A stretch of 64,000 bases of DNA from Pleurodeles waltl (GCF_031143425.1 NC_090450.1:169253486-169317485); one strand, 5' to 3'; numbered from the stretch's first letter, positions 45,236 through 56,611 are shown. Translations and numbers: made by a program. Notes: generated from the letters alone by a model not told the origin.

Positions 45236-45794
45236 TTTATTTGGATTTCCTTTCTGGATCAACTGATTAGAGATGATGTTGGCAAGTTAGTGACATGCCT
45301 ATATAGGAAGCTTACAGAGGGGAAAACACTGCTAGCATACCAAAGATTTTACCCCAGGGTCTGGAGAGATGGTCTCTCTTATGGCCAGTTTCTAAACTTG
45401 TACTCCATAAGAGACAGTAGGACGGGGTTCTCCCCAAACACTGGTTAGATTAGCTTTGAAAAGAGCCTGCTATTGCAATAGAAAGGAGTTCTTACAGAAA
45501 AAAATGCAACAAAAACAGCCCACAGTTAGTATATGTTACCACTGTTTGACCTCACACAAACAAGATAGTAGCATCAATTAAGAAACATTGACACATCATA
45601 CAAAGCATAGTCCATACATTGAGTCCACCACTGTTTTCATTCAAAAGGGGTAAAAATAAAAGAAACGAATTATTGCATTCTGCAAGTAATAATCAGTCTC
45701 ACAGTAATACTGTGCAAGATATGTGGGGGTTATCCCCTATTAAACGAAACTATAAATGTGGTGATTGTGTGGCAAGCCAATTCACATGTAACAC
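45236..45794 (+). pseudogene. Penelope-like element 2, thumb and linker portion
   Basis: The reading LIRDDVGKLVTCLYRKLTEG matches the segment just after the Penelope YIDD box (family KTDLYVKPTD), and GLSYGQFLNLYSIRDS corresponds to LPYSQFLRLRRI. Further on, the frame 45619-45939 contains PPLFSFKRGKNKRNELLHS, the family's PP-F--KR--NL-D-L motif, then YKCGDCVASQFTCNTKTF, the Cys-rich CGxC box before the endonuclease. The RT fingers and palm are absent, so the copy is 5'-truncated. A MITE interrupts it at about 45795. Confidence 0.83.
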
Positions 45795-46018
45795 CAAGAC
45801 GTTTGCACAGGCCTTAAAGTCATTTTTTGGGTGGGAACGCCTACCTTGCATGTCATTAACGCAAGGCGGTTTCCCGCATCCAGAAAATGACGCACACAGA
45901 GGGATTTTGACGTTCGCTGGGTCGTGCGTCATAGTATAAATATGGTGTAAGGTTTGTGCAGAATGTACTTCAAAATGTTTGACGCACATTCGGCGCAAAC
46001 AGAGTATAAATGTGCCCC
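45795..46018. mobile_element. MITE fragment inside Penelope 2
   Basis: The right end GAGTATAAATGTGCCCCC with an internal GACGCACATTCGGCGCAAAC is typical of a MITE terminus. Internal GGAACGCCTACCTTGCATGTCATTAACGCAAGG is partly palindromic. The left end lacks the matching terminal repeat, so it is truncated or rearranged. Removing it joins the Cys box of Penelope 2 to its GIY-YIG domain. Confidence 0.6.
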
Positions 46019-46164
46019 CTATTGTATATTGCATATGTTGCCCATACCCACTGACCTACATATGTTAGATCAAGCAAGTCAAATCCAGTGTTGGCCAACA
46101 GAAGAGCAGGATTCTGTGTGAGGTAACTTCAGCATCCATGGTAACACATTTTGTTTAATGTAGC
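46019..46164 (+). pseudogene. Penelope 2 GIY-YIG endonuclease, first part
   Basis: The translation starting near 46020 reads VYCICCPYPLTYI, then KSSVGQQKSRILCEVTS and VTHFV, matching the YV-LCPCG--YIG, R---H---I and VA-HF positions of Penelope GIY-YIG domains. A stop (TAA) replaces the codon after HFV. The gypsy element is inserted at the following codon, and 56612 continues the same frame. Confidence 0.82.
46160..46164. repeat. Target-site duplication GTAGC of the gypsy element (left copy)
   Basis: GTAGC is repeated at 56612-56616. A 5-bp duplication is typical of Ty3/gypsy integrases. Removing the element restores the Penelope 2 frame across the junction. Confidence 0.9.
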
Positions 46165-48852
46165 TGTAAGGAAATGCCTCCTTGGCATGGTTACCCCCTG
46201 ACTTTTTGCCTTTGCTGATGCTATGTTTACAATTGAAAGTGTGCTGAGGCCTGCTAACCAGGCCCCAGCACCAGTGTTCTTTCCCTAACCTGTACTTTTG
46301 TATCCACAATTGGCAGACCCTGGCATCCAGATAAGTCCCTTGTAACTGGTACTTCTAGTACCAAGGGCCCTGATGCCAAGGAAGGTCTCTGAGGGCTGCT
46401 GTATGTCTTATGCCACCCTGGAGACCTCTCACTCAGCACAGACACACTGCTTGCCAGCTTGTGTGTGCTAGTGAGAACAAAACGAGTAAGTTGACATGGC
46501 GCTCCCCTCAGGGTGCCATGCCAGCCTCTCACTGCCTATGCAAGTATAGGTCAGTCACCCCTCTAGCAGGCCTTACAGCCCTAAGGCAGGGTGCACTATA
46601 CCATAGGTGAGGGTACCAGTGCATGAGCATGGTACCCCTACAGTGTCTAAACAAAACCTTAGACATTGTAAGTACAGGGTAGCCATAAGAGTATATGGTC
46701 TGGGAGTTTGTCAAACACGAACTCCACAGCACCATAATGGCTACACTGAAAACTGGGAAGTTTGGTATCAAACTTCTCAGCACAATAAATGCACACTGAT
46801 GCCAGTGTACATTTTATTGCAAAATACACCCCAGAGGGCACCTTAGAGGTGCCCCCTGAAACTTAACCGACTGTCTGTGTAGGCTGACTAGTTCCAGCAG
46901 CCTGCCACACTAGAGACATGTTGCTGGCCCCATGGGGAGAGTGCCTTTGTCACTCTGAGGCCAGTAACAAAGCCTGCACTGGGTGGAGATGCTAACACCT
47001 CCCCCAGGCAGGAGCTGTAACACCTGGCGGTGAGCCTCAAAGGCTCACCCCTTTGTCATAGCACCGCAGGACACTCCAGCTAGTGGAGTTGCCCGCCCCC
47101 TCCGGCCCCGGCCCCCACTTTTGGCGGCAAGGCCGGAGAAAATAATGAGAATAACAAGGAGGAGTCACTGGCCAGTCAGGACAGCCCCTAAGGTGTCCTG
47201 AGCTGAGGTGACTCTAACTTTTAGAAATCCTCCATCTTGCAGATGGAGGATTCCCCCAATAGGATTAGGGATGTGACCCCCCCCCCCCTTGGGAGGAGGC
47301 ACAAAGAGGGTGTACTCACCCTCAGGGCTAGTAGCCATTGGCTACTAACCCCCAGACCTAAACACGCCCTTAAATTTAGTATTTAAGGGCTCCCCTGAAC
47401 CTAAGAATTTAGATTCCTGCAACAACAACAAGAAGGACTGCCTAGCTGAAAACCCCTGCAGAGGAAGACCAGAAGACAACAACTGCCTTGGCTCCAGAAA
47501 CTCACTGGCCTGTCTCCTGCCTTCCAAAGAACTCTGCTCCAGCGACGCCTTCCAAAGGGACCAGCGACCTCTGAATCCTCTGAGGACTGCCCTGCTTCGA
47601 CTACGACAAGAAACTCCCGAGGACAGCGGACCTGCTCCAAAAAGACTGCAACTTTATCCAAAGAAGCAGTTTTAAAGAACCCTGCAATCTCCCCGCAAGA
47701 AGCGTGAGACTTGCAACACTGCACCCGGCGACCCCGACTCGGCTGGTGGAGAACCAATACCTCAGGGAGGACCCCCGGACTACTCTACGACTGTGAGTAC
47801 CAAAACCTGTCCCCCCTGAGCCCCCACAGCGCCGCCTGCAGAGGGAATCCCGAGGCTTCCCCTGACCGCGACTCTCTGAAACCTAAGTCCCGACGCCTGG
47901 AAAAGACCCTGCACCCGCAGCCCCCAGGACCTGAAGGACCGGACTTTCACTGCAGAAGTGACCCCCAGGAGTCCCTCTCCCTTGCCCAAGCGGAGGTTTC
48001 CCCGAGGAAGCCCCCCCTTGCCTGCCTGCAGCGCTGAAGAGATCCCTTGATCTCTCATTGACTTCCATTGCGAACCCGACGCTTGTTCTAACACTGCACC
48101 CGGCCGCCCCCGCGCCGCAGAGGGTGAAATTTCTGTGTGGGCTTGTGTCCCCCCCGGTGCCCTACAAAACCCCCCTGGTCTGCCCTCCGAAGACGCGGGT
48201 ACTTACCTGCAAGCAGACCGGAACCGGGGCACCCCCCTCTCTCCATTGAAGCCTATGCGTTTTGGGCACCACTTTGGACTCTGCACCTGACCGGCCCTGA
48301 GCTGCTGGTGTGGTAACTTTGGGGTTGCTCTGAACCCCCAACGGTGGGCTACCTTGGACCAAGAACTGAACCCTGTAAGTGTCTTACTTACCTGGTAAAA
48401 CTAACAAAAACTTACCTCCCCCAGGAACTGTGAAAATTGCACTGTGTCCACTTTTAAAATAGCTATTTGTGAATAACTTGAAAAGTATACATGCAATTGA
48501 AATGATTCAAAGTTCCTAATGTACTTACCTGCAATACCTTTCAAACAAGATATTACATGTTAAATTTGAACCTGTGGTTCTTAAAAATAAACTAAGAAAA
48601 GATATTTTTCTATACAAAACCTATTGGCTGGATTTGTCTCTGAGTGTGTGTACCTCATTTATTGTCTATGTGTATGTACAACAAATGCTTAACACTTCTC
48701 CTTGGATAAGCCTACTGCTCGACCACACTACCACAAAATAGAGCATTAGTATTATCTCTTTTTACCACTATTTTACCTCTAAGGGGAACCCTTGGACTCT
48801 GTGCATGCTATTCCTTACTTTGAAATAGCACATACAGAGCCAACTTCCTACA
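46165..48852 (+). repeat. 5' LTR of the Gmr1-like element
   Basis: Begins TGTAAGGAAATGCC and ends CTTCCTACA. The length of 2.7 kb is large for the superfamily. Possible polyadenylation signals AATAAA occur near 46783 and 48585. CCTGTAAGTG near 48373 is a good splice-donor match. A perfect hairpin AATCCTCCATCTTGCAGATGGAGGATT lies near 47226-47252 and another at 47360-47390 around TTAAATTTAGTATTTAA. No clear TATA box was found. Confidence 0.95.
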
Positions 48853-48853
48853 T

Positions 48854-48871
48854 TGGTGGCAGCGGTGGGAT
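48854..48871 (+). promoter_or_regulatory. Primer-binding site, tRNA-Leu-like
   Basis: TGGTGGCAGCGGTGGGAT directly follows the LTR (one base spacing). It resembles the complement of the 3' end of leucine tRNAs at about 15 of 18 positions by family knowledge. The exact tRNA would need a search of the genome's tRNA set. Confidence 0.65.
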
Positions 48872-49113
48872 ACAAGACTTTGCATTTGCTGGACTACTCA
48901 GCCAATACCTGATCACACGACAAATTCCAAAATTGTCATTAGAAATTGATTTTTGCAATTTGAAAAGTTTTCTAAATTCTTAAAAGTCCTGCTAGGGCCT
49001 TGTGTTAGTCCCTGTTAGCTTTTCTTTTAGAGTTTAAAAGTTTGTAAAAGTTTGAATTAGATTCTAGAACCAGTTTTAGATTCTTAAAAAGTATTCCAAC
49101 TTTTAGAAGCATA
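48872..49113 (+). other. Untranslated leader of the Gmr1-like element
   Basis: 240 AT-rich bases between primer site and the gag-pol ATG. Contains a duplicated AGTTT(T)AAAAGTTTGTAAAAGTTTG stretch. Probably holds packaging signals; nothing specific is recognised. Confidence 0.5.
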
Positions 49114-52100
49114 ATGTCTAGCACAGATGTGAATGTGGTGGAAATCGACACCACACCTTACCTCCATCTACAGATGAGAGAGCTAAGGTCACTCTGTAAA
49201 CTAAAGAAAATAGCAATGGGCTCCAAACCTACCAAAGTACAGCTCCAGGAGCTTTTGGCAGAGTTTGAAAAAGCCAACCCCTCTGAGGATGGCAACACAG
49301 AGGATGAAGATAGTGACTTGGAGGGAAATTCCCCCCCTCCAGTCCTACTTAGGGAGAATAGGGCTTCTCAAGCCCTGACTCCACAAATAATAGTCAGAGA
49401 TGCAGGTTCCCTCACAGGAGGGACCAACAACTCTGAAATCACTGAGGATAACTCCAGTGAAGAGGACATCCAGTTAGCCAGGATGGCCAAAAGATTGGCT
49501 TTGGAAAGACAGATCCTAGCCATAGAAAGGGAAAGACAAGAGATGGGCCTAGGACCCATCAATGGTGGCAGCAACATAACTAGGGTCAGAGATTCTCCTG
49601 ACATGTTGAAAATCCCCAAAGGGATTGTAACTAAATATGAAGATGGTGATGACATCACCAAATGGTTCACAGCTTTTGAGAGGGCTTGTGAAACCAGAAA
49701 AGTGAACAAATCTCACTCGGGTGCTCTCCTTTGGGAAATGTTCACAGGAAAGTGTAGGGATAGACTCCTCACACTCTCAAAAAAAGATGCAGAATCTTAT
49801 GACCTCATGAAGGGTACCCTGATTGAGGGCTTTGGATTCTCCACTGAGGAGTATAGGATTAGATTCAGGGGGGCTCAAAAATCCTCGAGCCAGACCTGGG
49901 TTGACTTTGTAGACTACTCAGTAAAAACACTAGATGGTTGGATTCAAGGAAATGGTGTAAATGATTATGATGGGCTGTACAATTTATTTGTGAAAGAACA
50001 CCTATTAAGTAATTGTTTCAATGATAAACTGCATCAGCATCTGGTGGACCTAGGACCAATTTCTCCCCAAGAATTGGGAAAGAAGGCGGACCATTGGGTC
50101 AAGACTAGGGTGTCCAAAACTTCCACAGGGGGTGACCAAAAGAAAGGGGTCACAAAACCTCCCCAGGGGAAAGGTGGTGAGACAGCCAAAAATAAAAATA
50201 GTAAAGAGTCTTCTACAGGCCCCCAAAAACCTGCACAGGAGGGTGGTCCCAGAGCCTCTTCACAAAACAATCCTGGGTACAAGGGTAAAAACTTTGATCC
50301 CAAAAAGGCCTGGTGTCGAAACTGTAGTCAGTCTGGACACCAAACTGGAGACAAGGCCTGTCCCAAGAAAGATACCACTTCTAACTCCCATCCAGCTAAA
50401 ACTGGAATGGCTAGTCTCCAAGTGGGATCAACAGTGTGCCCAGAGCAAATCAGGGTCCACACTGAAGCTACTCTAGTCTCTGAGGGTGGGGTGGATTTAG
50501 CCACACTAGCTGCCTGGCCGCCTAACATGCAAAAATACAGGCAGCAGCTCTTTATTAATGGGACAAGTGTAGAGGGCCTGAGGGATACAGGTGCCAGTGT
50601 CACCATGGTGACAGAGAAACTGGTTTCCCCTGGCCAATACCTGACTGGAAAAACCTATACAGTCACCAACGCTGACAATCAGACTAAAGCACATCCCATG
50701 GCAATGGTAACTTTAGAATGGGGAGGGGTCAATGGCCTGAAACAGGTGGTGGTCTCCTCAAACATCCCAGTAGACTGTCTGCTTGGAAATGACCTGGAGT
50801 CCTCAGCATGGGCTGAGGTAGAACTAAAAACCCATGCAGCCATGCTGGGTATCCCTGAACTGGTGTGTGTAAAAACAAGAGCACAGTGCAAGGCACAGGG
50901 TGAAAAAGTAGAGCTGGAGTCTGGAAGAAAGGCCCAGCCTACCAAGAGAAAAGGAAAGTCAGTTGGGAAACCAACTGCAACACAGTCAGAAAAAGAGAAC
51001 CTCTCTTCTCAGGAAGAAGTTCTGCCTTCTGAGGGAACTGAGCCTTTGGAGCTTGAACCTTATCAGGTTGAGCTCTTAGGCCCAGGGGGACCCTCAAGGG
51101 AGGAGCTGTGTAAGGGACAAGAAACCTGTCCCTCTCTTGAAGGCCTTAGGCAGCAAGCTGCTGAAGAGTCCAAGGGCAAGAAAAATGGAACACATAGGGT
51201 CTATTGGGAAGATGGACTCCTGTACACTGAGGCCAGAGACCCCAAACCTGGTGCCACTAGGAGAGTGGTAGTGCCTCAGTCGTTCAGAGAGTTTATTCTG
51301 ACCTTAGCCCATGATATTCCCCTTGCTGGGCATTTGGGACAAACCAAGACGTGGGAGAGGTTAGTCAACCACTTCTACTGGCCCAATATGTCCCACAAGG
51401 TTAAGGAGTTTTGCCTCTCCTGCCCCACCTGTCAAGCCAGTGGTAAGACAGGTGGGCATCCAAAGGCCCCCCTCATTCCACTTCCAGTGGTGGGGGTCCC
51501 CTTTGAGAGAGTGGGTGTGGACATAGTTGGTCCACTAGAACCTCCCACAGCCTCAGGAAATATGTATATCCTAGTAGTAGTGGATCATGCTACTAGGTTT
51601 CCTGAAGCTATTCCCCTTAGGTCGACTACTGCCCCTGCAGTAGCCAAGGCCCTCATTGGTATCTTTACCAGAGTGGGTTTCCCTAAGGAGGTGGTGTCTG
51701 ACAGAGGTACCAACTTCATGTCAGCATACCTCAAACACATGTGGAATGAGTGTGGGGTGACTTACAAATTCACTACACCATACCATCCACAAACTAATGG
51801 CTTAGTTGAGAGATTCAACAAGACATTAAAAGGCATGATCATGGGGCTCCCAGAAAAGCTCAAAAGGAGATGGGATGTCCTCTTGCCATGTCTGCTTTTC
51901 GCTTACCGAGAGGTGCCACAGAAGGGAGTAGGATTCTCCCCCTTTGAACTTCTGTTTGGTCACCCTGTAAGGGGACCACTTGCTCTTGTTAAAGAAGGCT
52001 GGGAGAGACCTCTTCATGAGCCTAAACAGGACATAGTGGACTATGTACTTGGCCTTCGCGCTAGAATTGCAGAGTACATGGAAAAGGCAAGCAAAAACCT

Positions 52101-53895
52101 TGAGGCCAGCCAACAGCTCCAGACGTTTTGGTATGACCAAAAGGCTGCAATGGTTGAGTTCCAACCAGGGCAGAAAGTCTGGGTTCTGGAGCCTGTGGCT
52201 CCCAGGGCACTTCAGGACAGATGGAGTGGCCCTTACCCAGTGCTAGAAAGGAAGAGTCAGGTCACCTACCTGGTGGACCTGGGCACAAGCAGGAGCCCCA
52301 AGAGGGTGATCCATGTGAACCGCCTTAAGCTCTTCCATGACAGGGCTGATGTAAATCTGTTGATGGTAACAGATGAGGATCAGGAGGCAGAGAGTGAACC
52401 TCTCCCTGATCTTCTGTCATCAGACCCAAAAGATGGCTCAGTAGATGGAGTGATCTACTCAGACACCCTCTCTGGCCAACAGCAAGCTGATTGTAGGAGA
52501 GTCCTACAACAGTTTCCTGAACTCTTCTCCCTAACCTCTGGTCAGACACACCTGTGTACCCATGATGTGGACACAGGAGACAGCATGCCTGTCAAAAACA
52601 AAATTTTTAGACAGTCTGACCATGTTAAGGAAAGCATCAAAGTGGAAGTCCACAAGATGCTGGAATTAGGAGTAATTGAGCGCTCTGACAGCCCCTGGGC
52701 TAGCCCAGTGGTCTTAGTCCCCAAACCTCACACCAAAGATGGAAAGAAAGAGATGAGGTTTTGTGTGGACTACAGAGGGCTCAACTCTGTCACCAAGACA
52801 GACGCCCATCCAATTCCTAGAGCTGATGAGCTCATAGACAAATTAGGTGCTGCCAAATTCTTAAGTACCTTTGATTTGACAGCAGGGTACTGGCAAATAA
52901 AAATGGCACCTGGAGCAAAAGAGAAAACAGCATTCTCCACACCTGATGGGCATTATCAGTTTACTGTTATGCCCTTTGGTTTAAAGAATGCCCCTGCCAC
53001 CTTCCAAAGGTTGGTGAATCAAGTCCTTGCTGGTTTGGAGTCCTTTAGCACAGCTTATCTTGATGATATTGCTGTCTTTAGCTCCACCTGGCAGGATCAC
53101 CTGGTCCACCTGAAGAAGGTTTTGAAGGCTCTGCAATCTGCAGGCCTCTCTATCAAGGCATCCAAATGCCAGATAGGGCAGGGAACTGTGGTTTACTTGG
53201 GCCACCTTGTAGGTGGAGGCCAAGTTCAGCCACTCCAACCCAAGATCCAGACTATTCTGGACTGGGTAGCTCCAAAAACCCAGACTCAAGTCAGGGCATT
53301 CCTTGGCTTGACTGGGTATTACAGGAGGTTTGTGAAGGGATATGGATCCATTGTGACAGCCTTCACTGAACTCACCTCCAAGAAAATGCCCAAGAAAGTG
53401 AACTGGACCGTAGAATGCCAACAGGCCTTTGACACCCTGAAACAAGCAATGTGCTCAGCACCAGTTCTAAAAGCTCCAGATTATTCTAAGCAGTTCATTG
53501 TGCAGACAGATGCCTCTGAACATGGGATAGGGGCAGTTTTGTCCCAAACAAAGGATGATGGCCTTGACCAGCCTGTTGCTTTCATTAGCAGGAGGTTACT
53601 CCCCAGGGAGCAGCGTTGGAGTGCCATTGAGAGGGAGGCCTTTGCTGTGGTTTGGTCCCTGAAGAAGCTGAGACCATACCTCTTTGGGACTCACTTCCTA
53701 GTTCAAACTGACCACAGACCTCTCAAATGGCTGATGCAAATGAAAGGTGAAAATCCAAAACTGTTGAGGTGGTCCATCTCCCTACAGGGAATGGACTTTA
53801 TAGTGGAACACAGACCTGGGACTGCCCATGCCAATTCAGATGGCCTTTCCAGGTTCTTCCACTTAGAAAATGAAGACTCTCTTGGGAAAGGTTAG
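49114..53895 (+). CDS. Gag-Pol polyprotein of the Gmr1-like retrotransposon (gag-protease-integrase-RT-RNase H)
   Basis: One uninterrupted frame of 1593 codons begins at the first ATG after the leader. Residues 1-400 are Gag, with coiled-coil-like charge near 120-145 and a capsid-type helical region. A zinc knuckle CRNCSQSGHQTGDKAC spans 401-416. The protease has DTGAS at 491-495 and LLGNDL near 550. Integrase follows: HHCC zinc site (His733, His740, Cys770, Cys773), catalytic Asp803 (GVDIVG), Asp863 (VSDRGTNF) and Glu899 (NGLVERFNK), spaced D-59-D-35-E, and a GPY module at about 1038-1040. RT has FDLTAGYWQI and YLDD at 1315-1318. RNase H has Asp1466 in QTDASEHG and ends with a HANSDGLSR motif near the C terminus. 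There is no frameshift between gag and pol and no chromodomain. Gag and Pol must be produced in equal amounts unless the protease or another process corrects the ratio. Confidence 0.97.
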   Translation: MSSTDVNVVEIDTTPYLHLQMRELRSLCKLKKIAMGSKPTKVQLQELLAEFEKANPSEDGNTEDEDSDLEGNSPPPVLLRENRASQALTPQIIVRDAGSLTGGTNNSEITEDNSSEEDIQLARMAKRLALERQILAIERERQEMGLGPINGGSNITRVRDSPDMLKIPKGIVTKYEDGDDITKWFTAFERACETRKVNKSHSGALLWEMFTGKCRDRLLTLSKKDAESYDLMKGTLIEGFGFSTEEYRIRFRGAQKSSSQTWVDFVDYSVKTLDGWIQGNGVNDYDGLYNLFVKEHLLSNCFNDKLHQHLVDLGPISPQELGKKADHWVKTRVSKTSTGGDQKKGVTKPPQGKGGETAKNKNSKESSTGPQKPAQEGGPRASSQNNPGYKGKNFDPKKAWCRNCSQSGHQTGDKACPKKDTTSNSHPAKTGMASLQVGSTVCPEQIRVHTEATLVSEGGVDLATLAAWPPNMQKYRQQLFINGTSVEGLRDTGASVTMVTEKLVSPGQYLTGKTYTVTNADNQTKAHPMAMVTLEWGGVNGLKQVVVSSNIPVDCLLGNDLESSAWAEVELKTHAAMLGIPELVCVKTRAQCKAQGEKVELESGRKAQPTKRKGKSVGKPTATQSEKENLSSQEEVLPSEGTEPLELEPYQVELLGPGGPSREELCKGQETCPSLEGLRQQAAEESKGKKNGTHRVYWEDGLLYTEARDPKPGATRRVVVPQSFREFILTLAHDIPLAGHLGQTKTWERLVNHFYWPNMSHKVKEFCLSCPTCQASGKTGGHPKAPLIPLPVVGVPFERVGVDIVGPLEPPTASGNMYILVVVDHATRFPEAIPLRSTTAPAVAKALIGIFTRVGFPKEVVSDRGTNFMSAYLKHMWNECGVTYKFTTPYHPQTNGLVERFNKTLKGMIMGLPEKLKRRWDVLLPCLLFAYREVPQKGVGFSPFELLFGHPVRGPLALVKEGWERPLHEPKQDIVDYVLGLRARIAEYMEKASKNLEASQQLQTFWYDQKAAMVEFQPGQKVWVLEPVAPRALQDRWSGPYPVLERKSQVTYLVDLGTSRSPKRVIHVNRLKLFHDRADVNLLMVTDEDQEAESEPLPDLLSSDPKDGSVDGVIYSDTLSGQQQADCRRVLQQFPELFSLTSGQTHLCTHDVDTGDSMPVKNKIFRQSDHVKESIKVEVHKMLELGVIERSDSPWASPVVLVPKPHTKDGKKEMRFCVDYRGLNSVTKTDAHPIPRADELIDKLGAAKFLSTFDLTAGYWQIKMAPGAKEKTAFSTPDGHYQFTVMPFGLKNAPATFQRLVNQVLAGLESFSTAYLDDIAVFSSTWQDHLVHLKKVLKALQSAGLSIKASKCQIGQGTVVYLGHLVGGGQVQPLQPKIQTILDWVAPKTQTQVRAFLGLTGYYRRFVKGYGSIVTAFTELTSKKMPKKVNWTVECQQAFDTLKQAMCSAPVLKAPDYSKQFIVQTDASEHGIGAVLSQTKDDGLDQPVAFISRRLLPREQRWSAIEREAFAVVWSLKKLRPYLFGTHFLVQTDHRPLKWLMQMKGENPKLLRWSISLQGMDFIVEHRPGTAHANSDGLSRFFHLENEDSLGKG

Positions 53896-53909
53896 TCTCA
53901 TCCTCTTTC

Positions 53910-53925
53910 GTTTGGGGGGGGGTTG
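53910..53925 (+). promoter_or_regulatory. Polypurine tract of the Gmr1-like element
   Basis: GTTTGGGGGGGGGGTTG lies immediately before the 3' LTR. The run of about ten G is unusually long and is interrupted by T on both sides; it should still serve as plus-strand primer. Confidence 0.7.
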
Positions 53926-56611
53926 TGTAAGGAAATGCCTCCTTGGCATGGTTACCCCCTGACTTTTTGCCTTTGCTGATGCTATGTTTACAATTGAAAG
54001 TGTGCTGAGGCCTGCTAACCAGGCCCCAGCACCAGTGTTCTTTCCCTAACCTGTACTTTTGTATCCACAATTGGCAGACCCTGGCATCCAGATAAGTCCC
54101 TTGTAACTGGTACTTCTAGTACCAAGGGCCCTGATGCCAAGGAAGGTCTCTGAGGGCTGCAGCATGTCTTATGCCACCCGGGAGACCTCTCACTCAGCAC
54201 AGACACACTGCTTGCCAGCTTGTGTGTGCTAGTGAGAACAAAACGAGTAAGTCGACATGGCGCTCCCCTCAGGGTGCCATGCCAGCCTCTCACTGCCTAT
54301 GCAAGTATAGGTCAGTCACCCCTCTAGCAGGCCTTACAGCCCTAAGGCAGGGTGCACTATACCAGAGGTGACGGTACCAGTGCATGAGCATGGTACCCCT
54401 ACAGTGTCTAAACAAAACCTTAGACATTGTAAGTACAGGGTAACCATAAGAGTATATGGTCTGGGAGTTTGTCAAACACGAACTCCACAGCACCATAATG
54501 GCTACACTGAAAACTGGGAAGTTTGGTATCAAACTTCTCAGCACAATAAATGCACACTGATGCCAGTGTACATTTTATTGCAAAATACACCCCAGAGGGC
54601 ACCTTAGAGGTGCCCCCTGAAACTTAACCGACTGTCTGTGTAGGCTGACTAGTTCCAGCAGCCTGCCACACTAGAGACATGTTGCTGGTCCCATGGGGAG
54701 AGTGCCTTTGTCACTCTGAGGCCAGTAACAAAGCCTGCACTGGGTGAAGATGCTAACACCTCCTCCAGGCAGGAGCTGTAACACCTGGCGGTGAGCCTCA
54801 AAGGCTCACCCCTTTGTCACAGCACCGCAGGACACTCCAGCTAGTGGAGTTGCCCGCCCCCTCCGGCCCCGGCCCCCACTTTTGGCGGCAAGGCCGGAGA
54901 AAATAATGAGAATAACAAGGAGGAGTCACTGGCCAGTCAGGACAGCCCCTAAGGTGTCCTGAGCTGAGGTGACTCTAACTTTTAGAAATCCTCCATCTTG
55001 CAGATGGAGGATTCCCCCAATAGGATTAGGGATGTGACCCCCCCCCCTTGGGAGGAGGCACAAAGAGGGTGTACTCACCCTCAGGGCTAGTAGCCATTGG
55101 CTACTAACCCCCCAGACCTAAACACGCCCTTAAATTTAGTATTTAAGGGCTCCCCTGAACCTAAGAATTTAGATTCCTGCAACAACAAGAAGAAGGACTG
55201 CCTAGCTGAAAACCCCTGCAGAGGAAGACCAGAAGACAACAACTGCCTTGGCTCCAGAAACTCACCGGCCTGTCTCCTGCCTTCCAAAGAACTCTGCTCC
55301 AGCGACGCCTTCCAAAGGGACCAGCGACCTCTGAATCCTCTGAGGACTGCCCTGCTTCGACTACGACAAGAAACTCCCGAGGACAGCGGACCTGCTCCAA
55401 AAAGACTGCAACTTTATCCAAAGAAGCAGTTTTAAAGAACCCTGCAATCTCCCCGCAAGAAGCGTGAGACTTGCAACACTGCACCCGGCGACCCCGACTC
55501 GGCTGGTGGAGAACCAACACCTCAGGGAGGACCCCCGGACTACTCTACGACTGTGAGTACCAAAACCTGTCCCCCCTGAGCCCCCACAGCGCCGCCTGCA
55601 GAGGGAATCCCGAGGCTTCCCCTGACCGCGACTCTCTGAAACCTAAGTCCAGACGCCGGGAAAAGACCCTGCACCCGCAGCCCCCAGGACCTGAAGGACC
55701 GGACTTTCACTGCAGAAGTGACCCCCAGGAGTCCCTCTCCCTTGCCCAAGCGGAGGTTTCCCCGAGGAAGCCTCCCCTTGCCTGCCTGCAGCGCTGAAGA
55801 GATCCCTTGATCTCTCATTGACTTCCATTGCGAACCCGACGCTTGTTCTAACACTGCACCCGGCCGCCCCCGCGCCGCTGAGGGTGAAATTTCTGTGTGG
55901 GCTTGTGTCCCCCCCGGTGCCCTACAAAACCCCCCTGGTCTGCCCTCCGAAGACGCGGGTACTTACCTGCAAGCAGACCGGAACCGGGGCACCCCCCTCT
56001 CTCCATTGAAGCCTATGCGTTTTGGGCACCACTTTGGACTCTGCACCTGACCGGCCCTGAGCTGCTGGTGTGGTAACTTTGGGGTTGCTCTGAACCCCCA
56101 ACGGTGGGCTACCTTGGACCAAGAACTGAACCCTGTAAGTGTCTTACTTACCTGGTAAAACTAACAAAAACTTACCTCCCCCAGGAACTGTGAAAATTGC
56201 ACTGTGTCCACTTTTAAAATAGCTATTTGTGAATAACTTGAAAAGTATACATGCAATTGAAATGATTCAAAGTTCCTAATGTACTTACCTGCAATACCTT
56301 TCAAACAAGATATTACATGTTAAATTTGAACCTGTGGTTCTTAAAATAAACTAAGAAAATATATTTTTCTATACAAAACCTATTGGCTGGATTTGTCTCT
56401 GAGTGTGTGTACCTCATTTATTGTCTATGTGTATGTACAACAAATGCTTAACCCTACTCCTTGGATAAGCCTACTGCTCGACCACACTACCACAAAATAG
56501 AGCTTTAGTATTATCTCTTTTTACCACTATTTTACCTCTAAGGGGAACCCTTGGACTCTGTGCATGCTATTCCTTACTTTGAAATAGCATATACAGAGCC
56601 AACTTCCTAAA
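53926..56611 (+). repeat. 3' LTR of the Gmr1-like element
   Basis: Nearly identical to 46165-48852. The last three bases read AAA instead of ACA. Other differences include CTGCAGCATG versus CTGCTGTATG near 54158-54167, GTCGAC versus GTTGAC near 54252, and shorter C-runs near 55040. Confidence 0.95.

Larger units (their letters stand above)
46165..56611 (+). mobile_element. Complete Gmr1-like Ty3/gypsy LTR retrotransposon (10,447 bp)
   Basis: Two LTRs of 2688 and 2686 bp flank a primer site, one 1593-codon gag-pol frame and a G-rich polypurine tract. A perfect GTAGC duplication borders the element. Manual comparison of the LTRs gives about two dozen substitutions and three short indels, roughly 1% divergence, so insertion is recent on a genome time scale. 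Integrase comes before RT, which in the Ty3/gypsy superfamily is the diagnostic arrangement of the Gmr1 group, known from fish and other vertebrates. All catalytic residues I can check are present, so the copy looks capable of mobilisation. Confidence 0.95.

Noticed and set aside
47401..48094. Open frames of 104-118 codons in the gypsy LTR, repeated at 55161-55854
   Set aside because: They lie wholly inside the LTR and differ between the two LTRs without preference for silent changes; no domain is visible.
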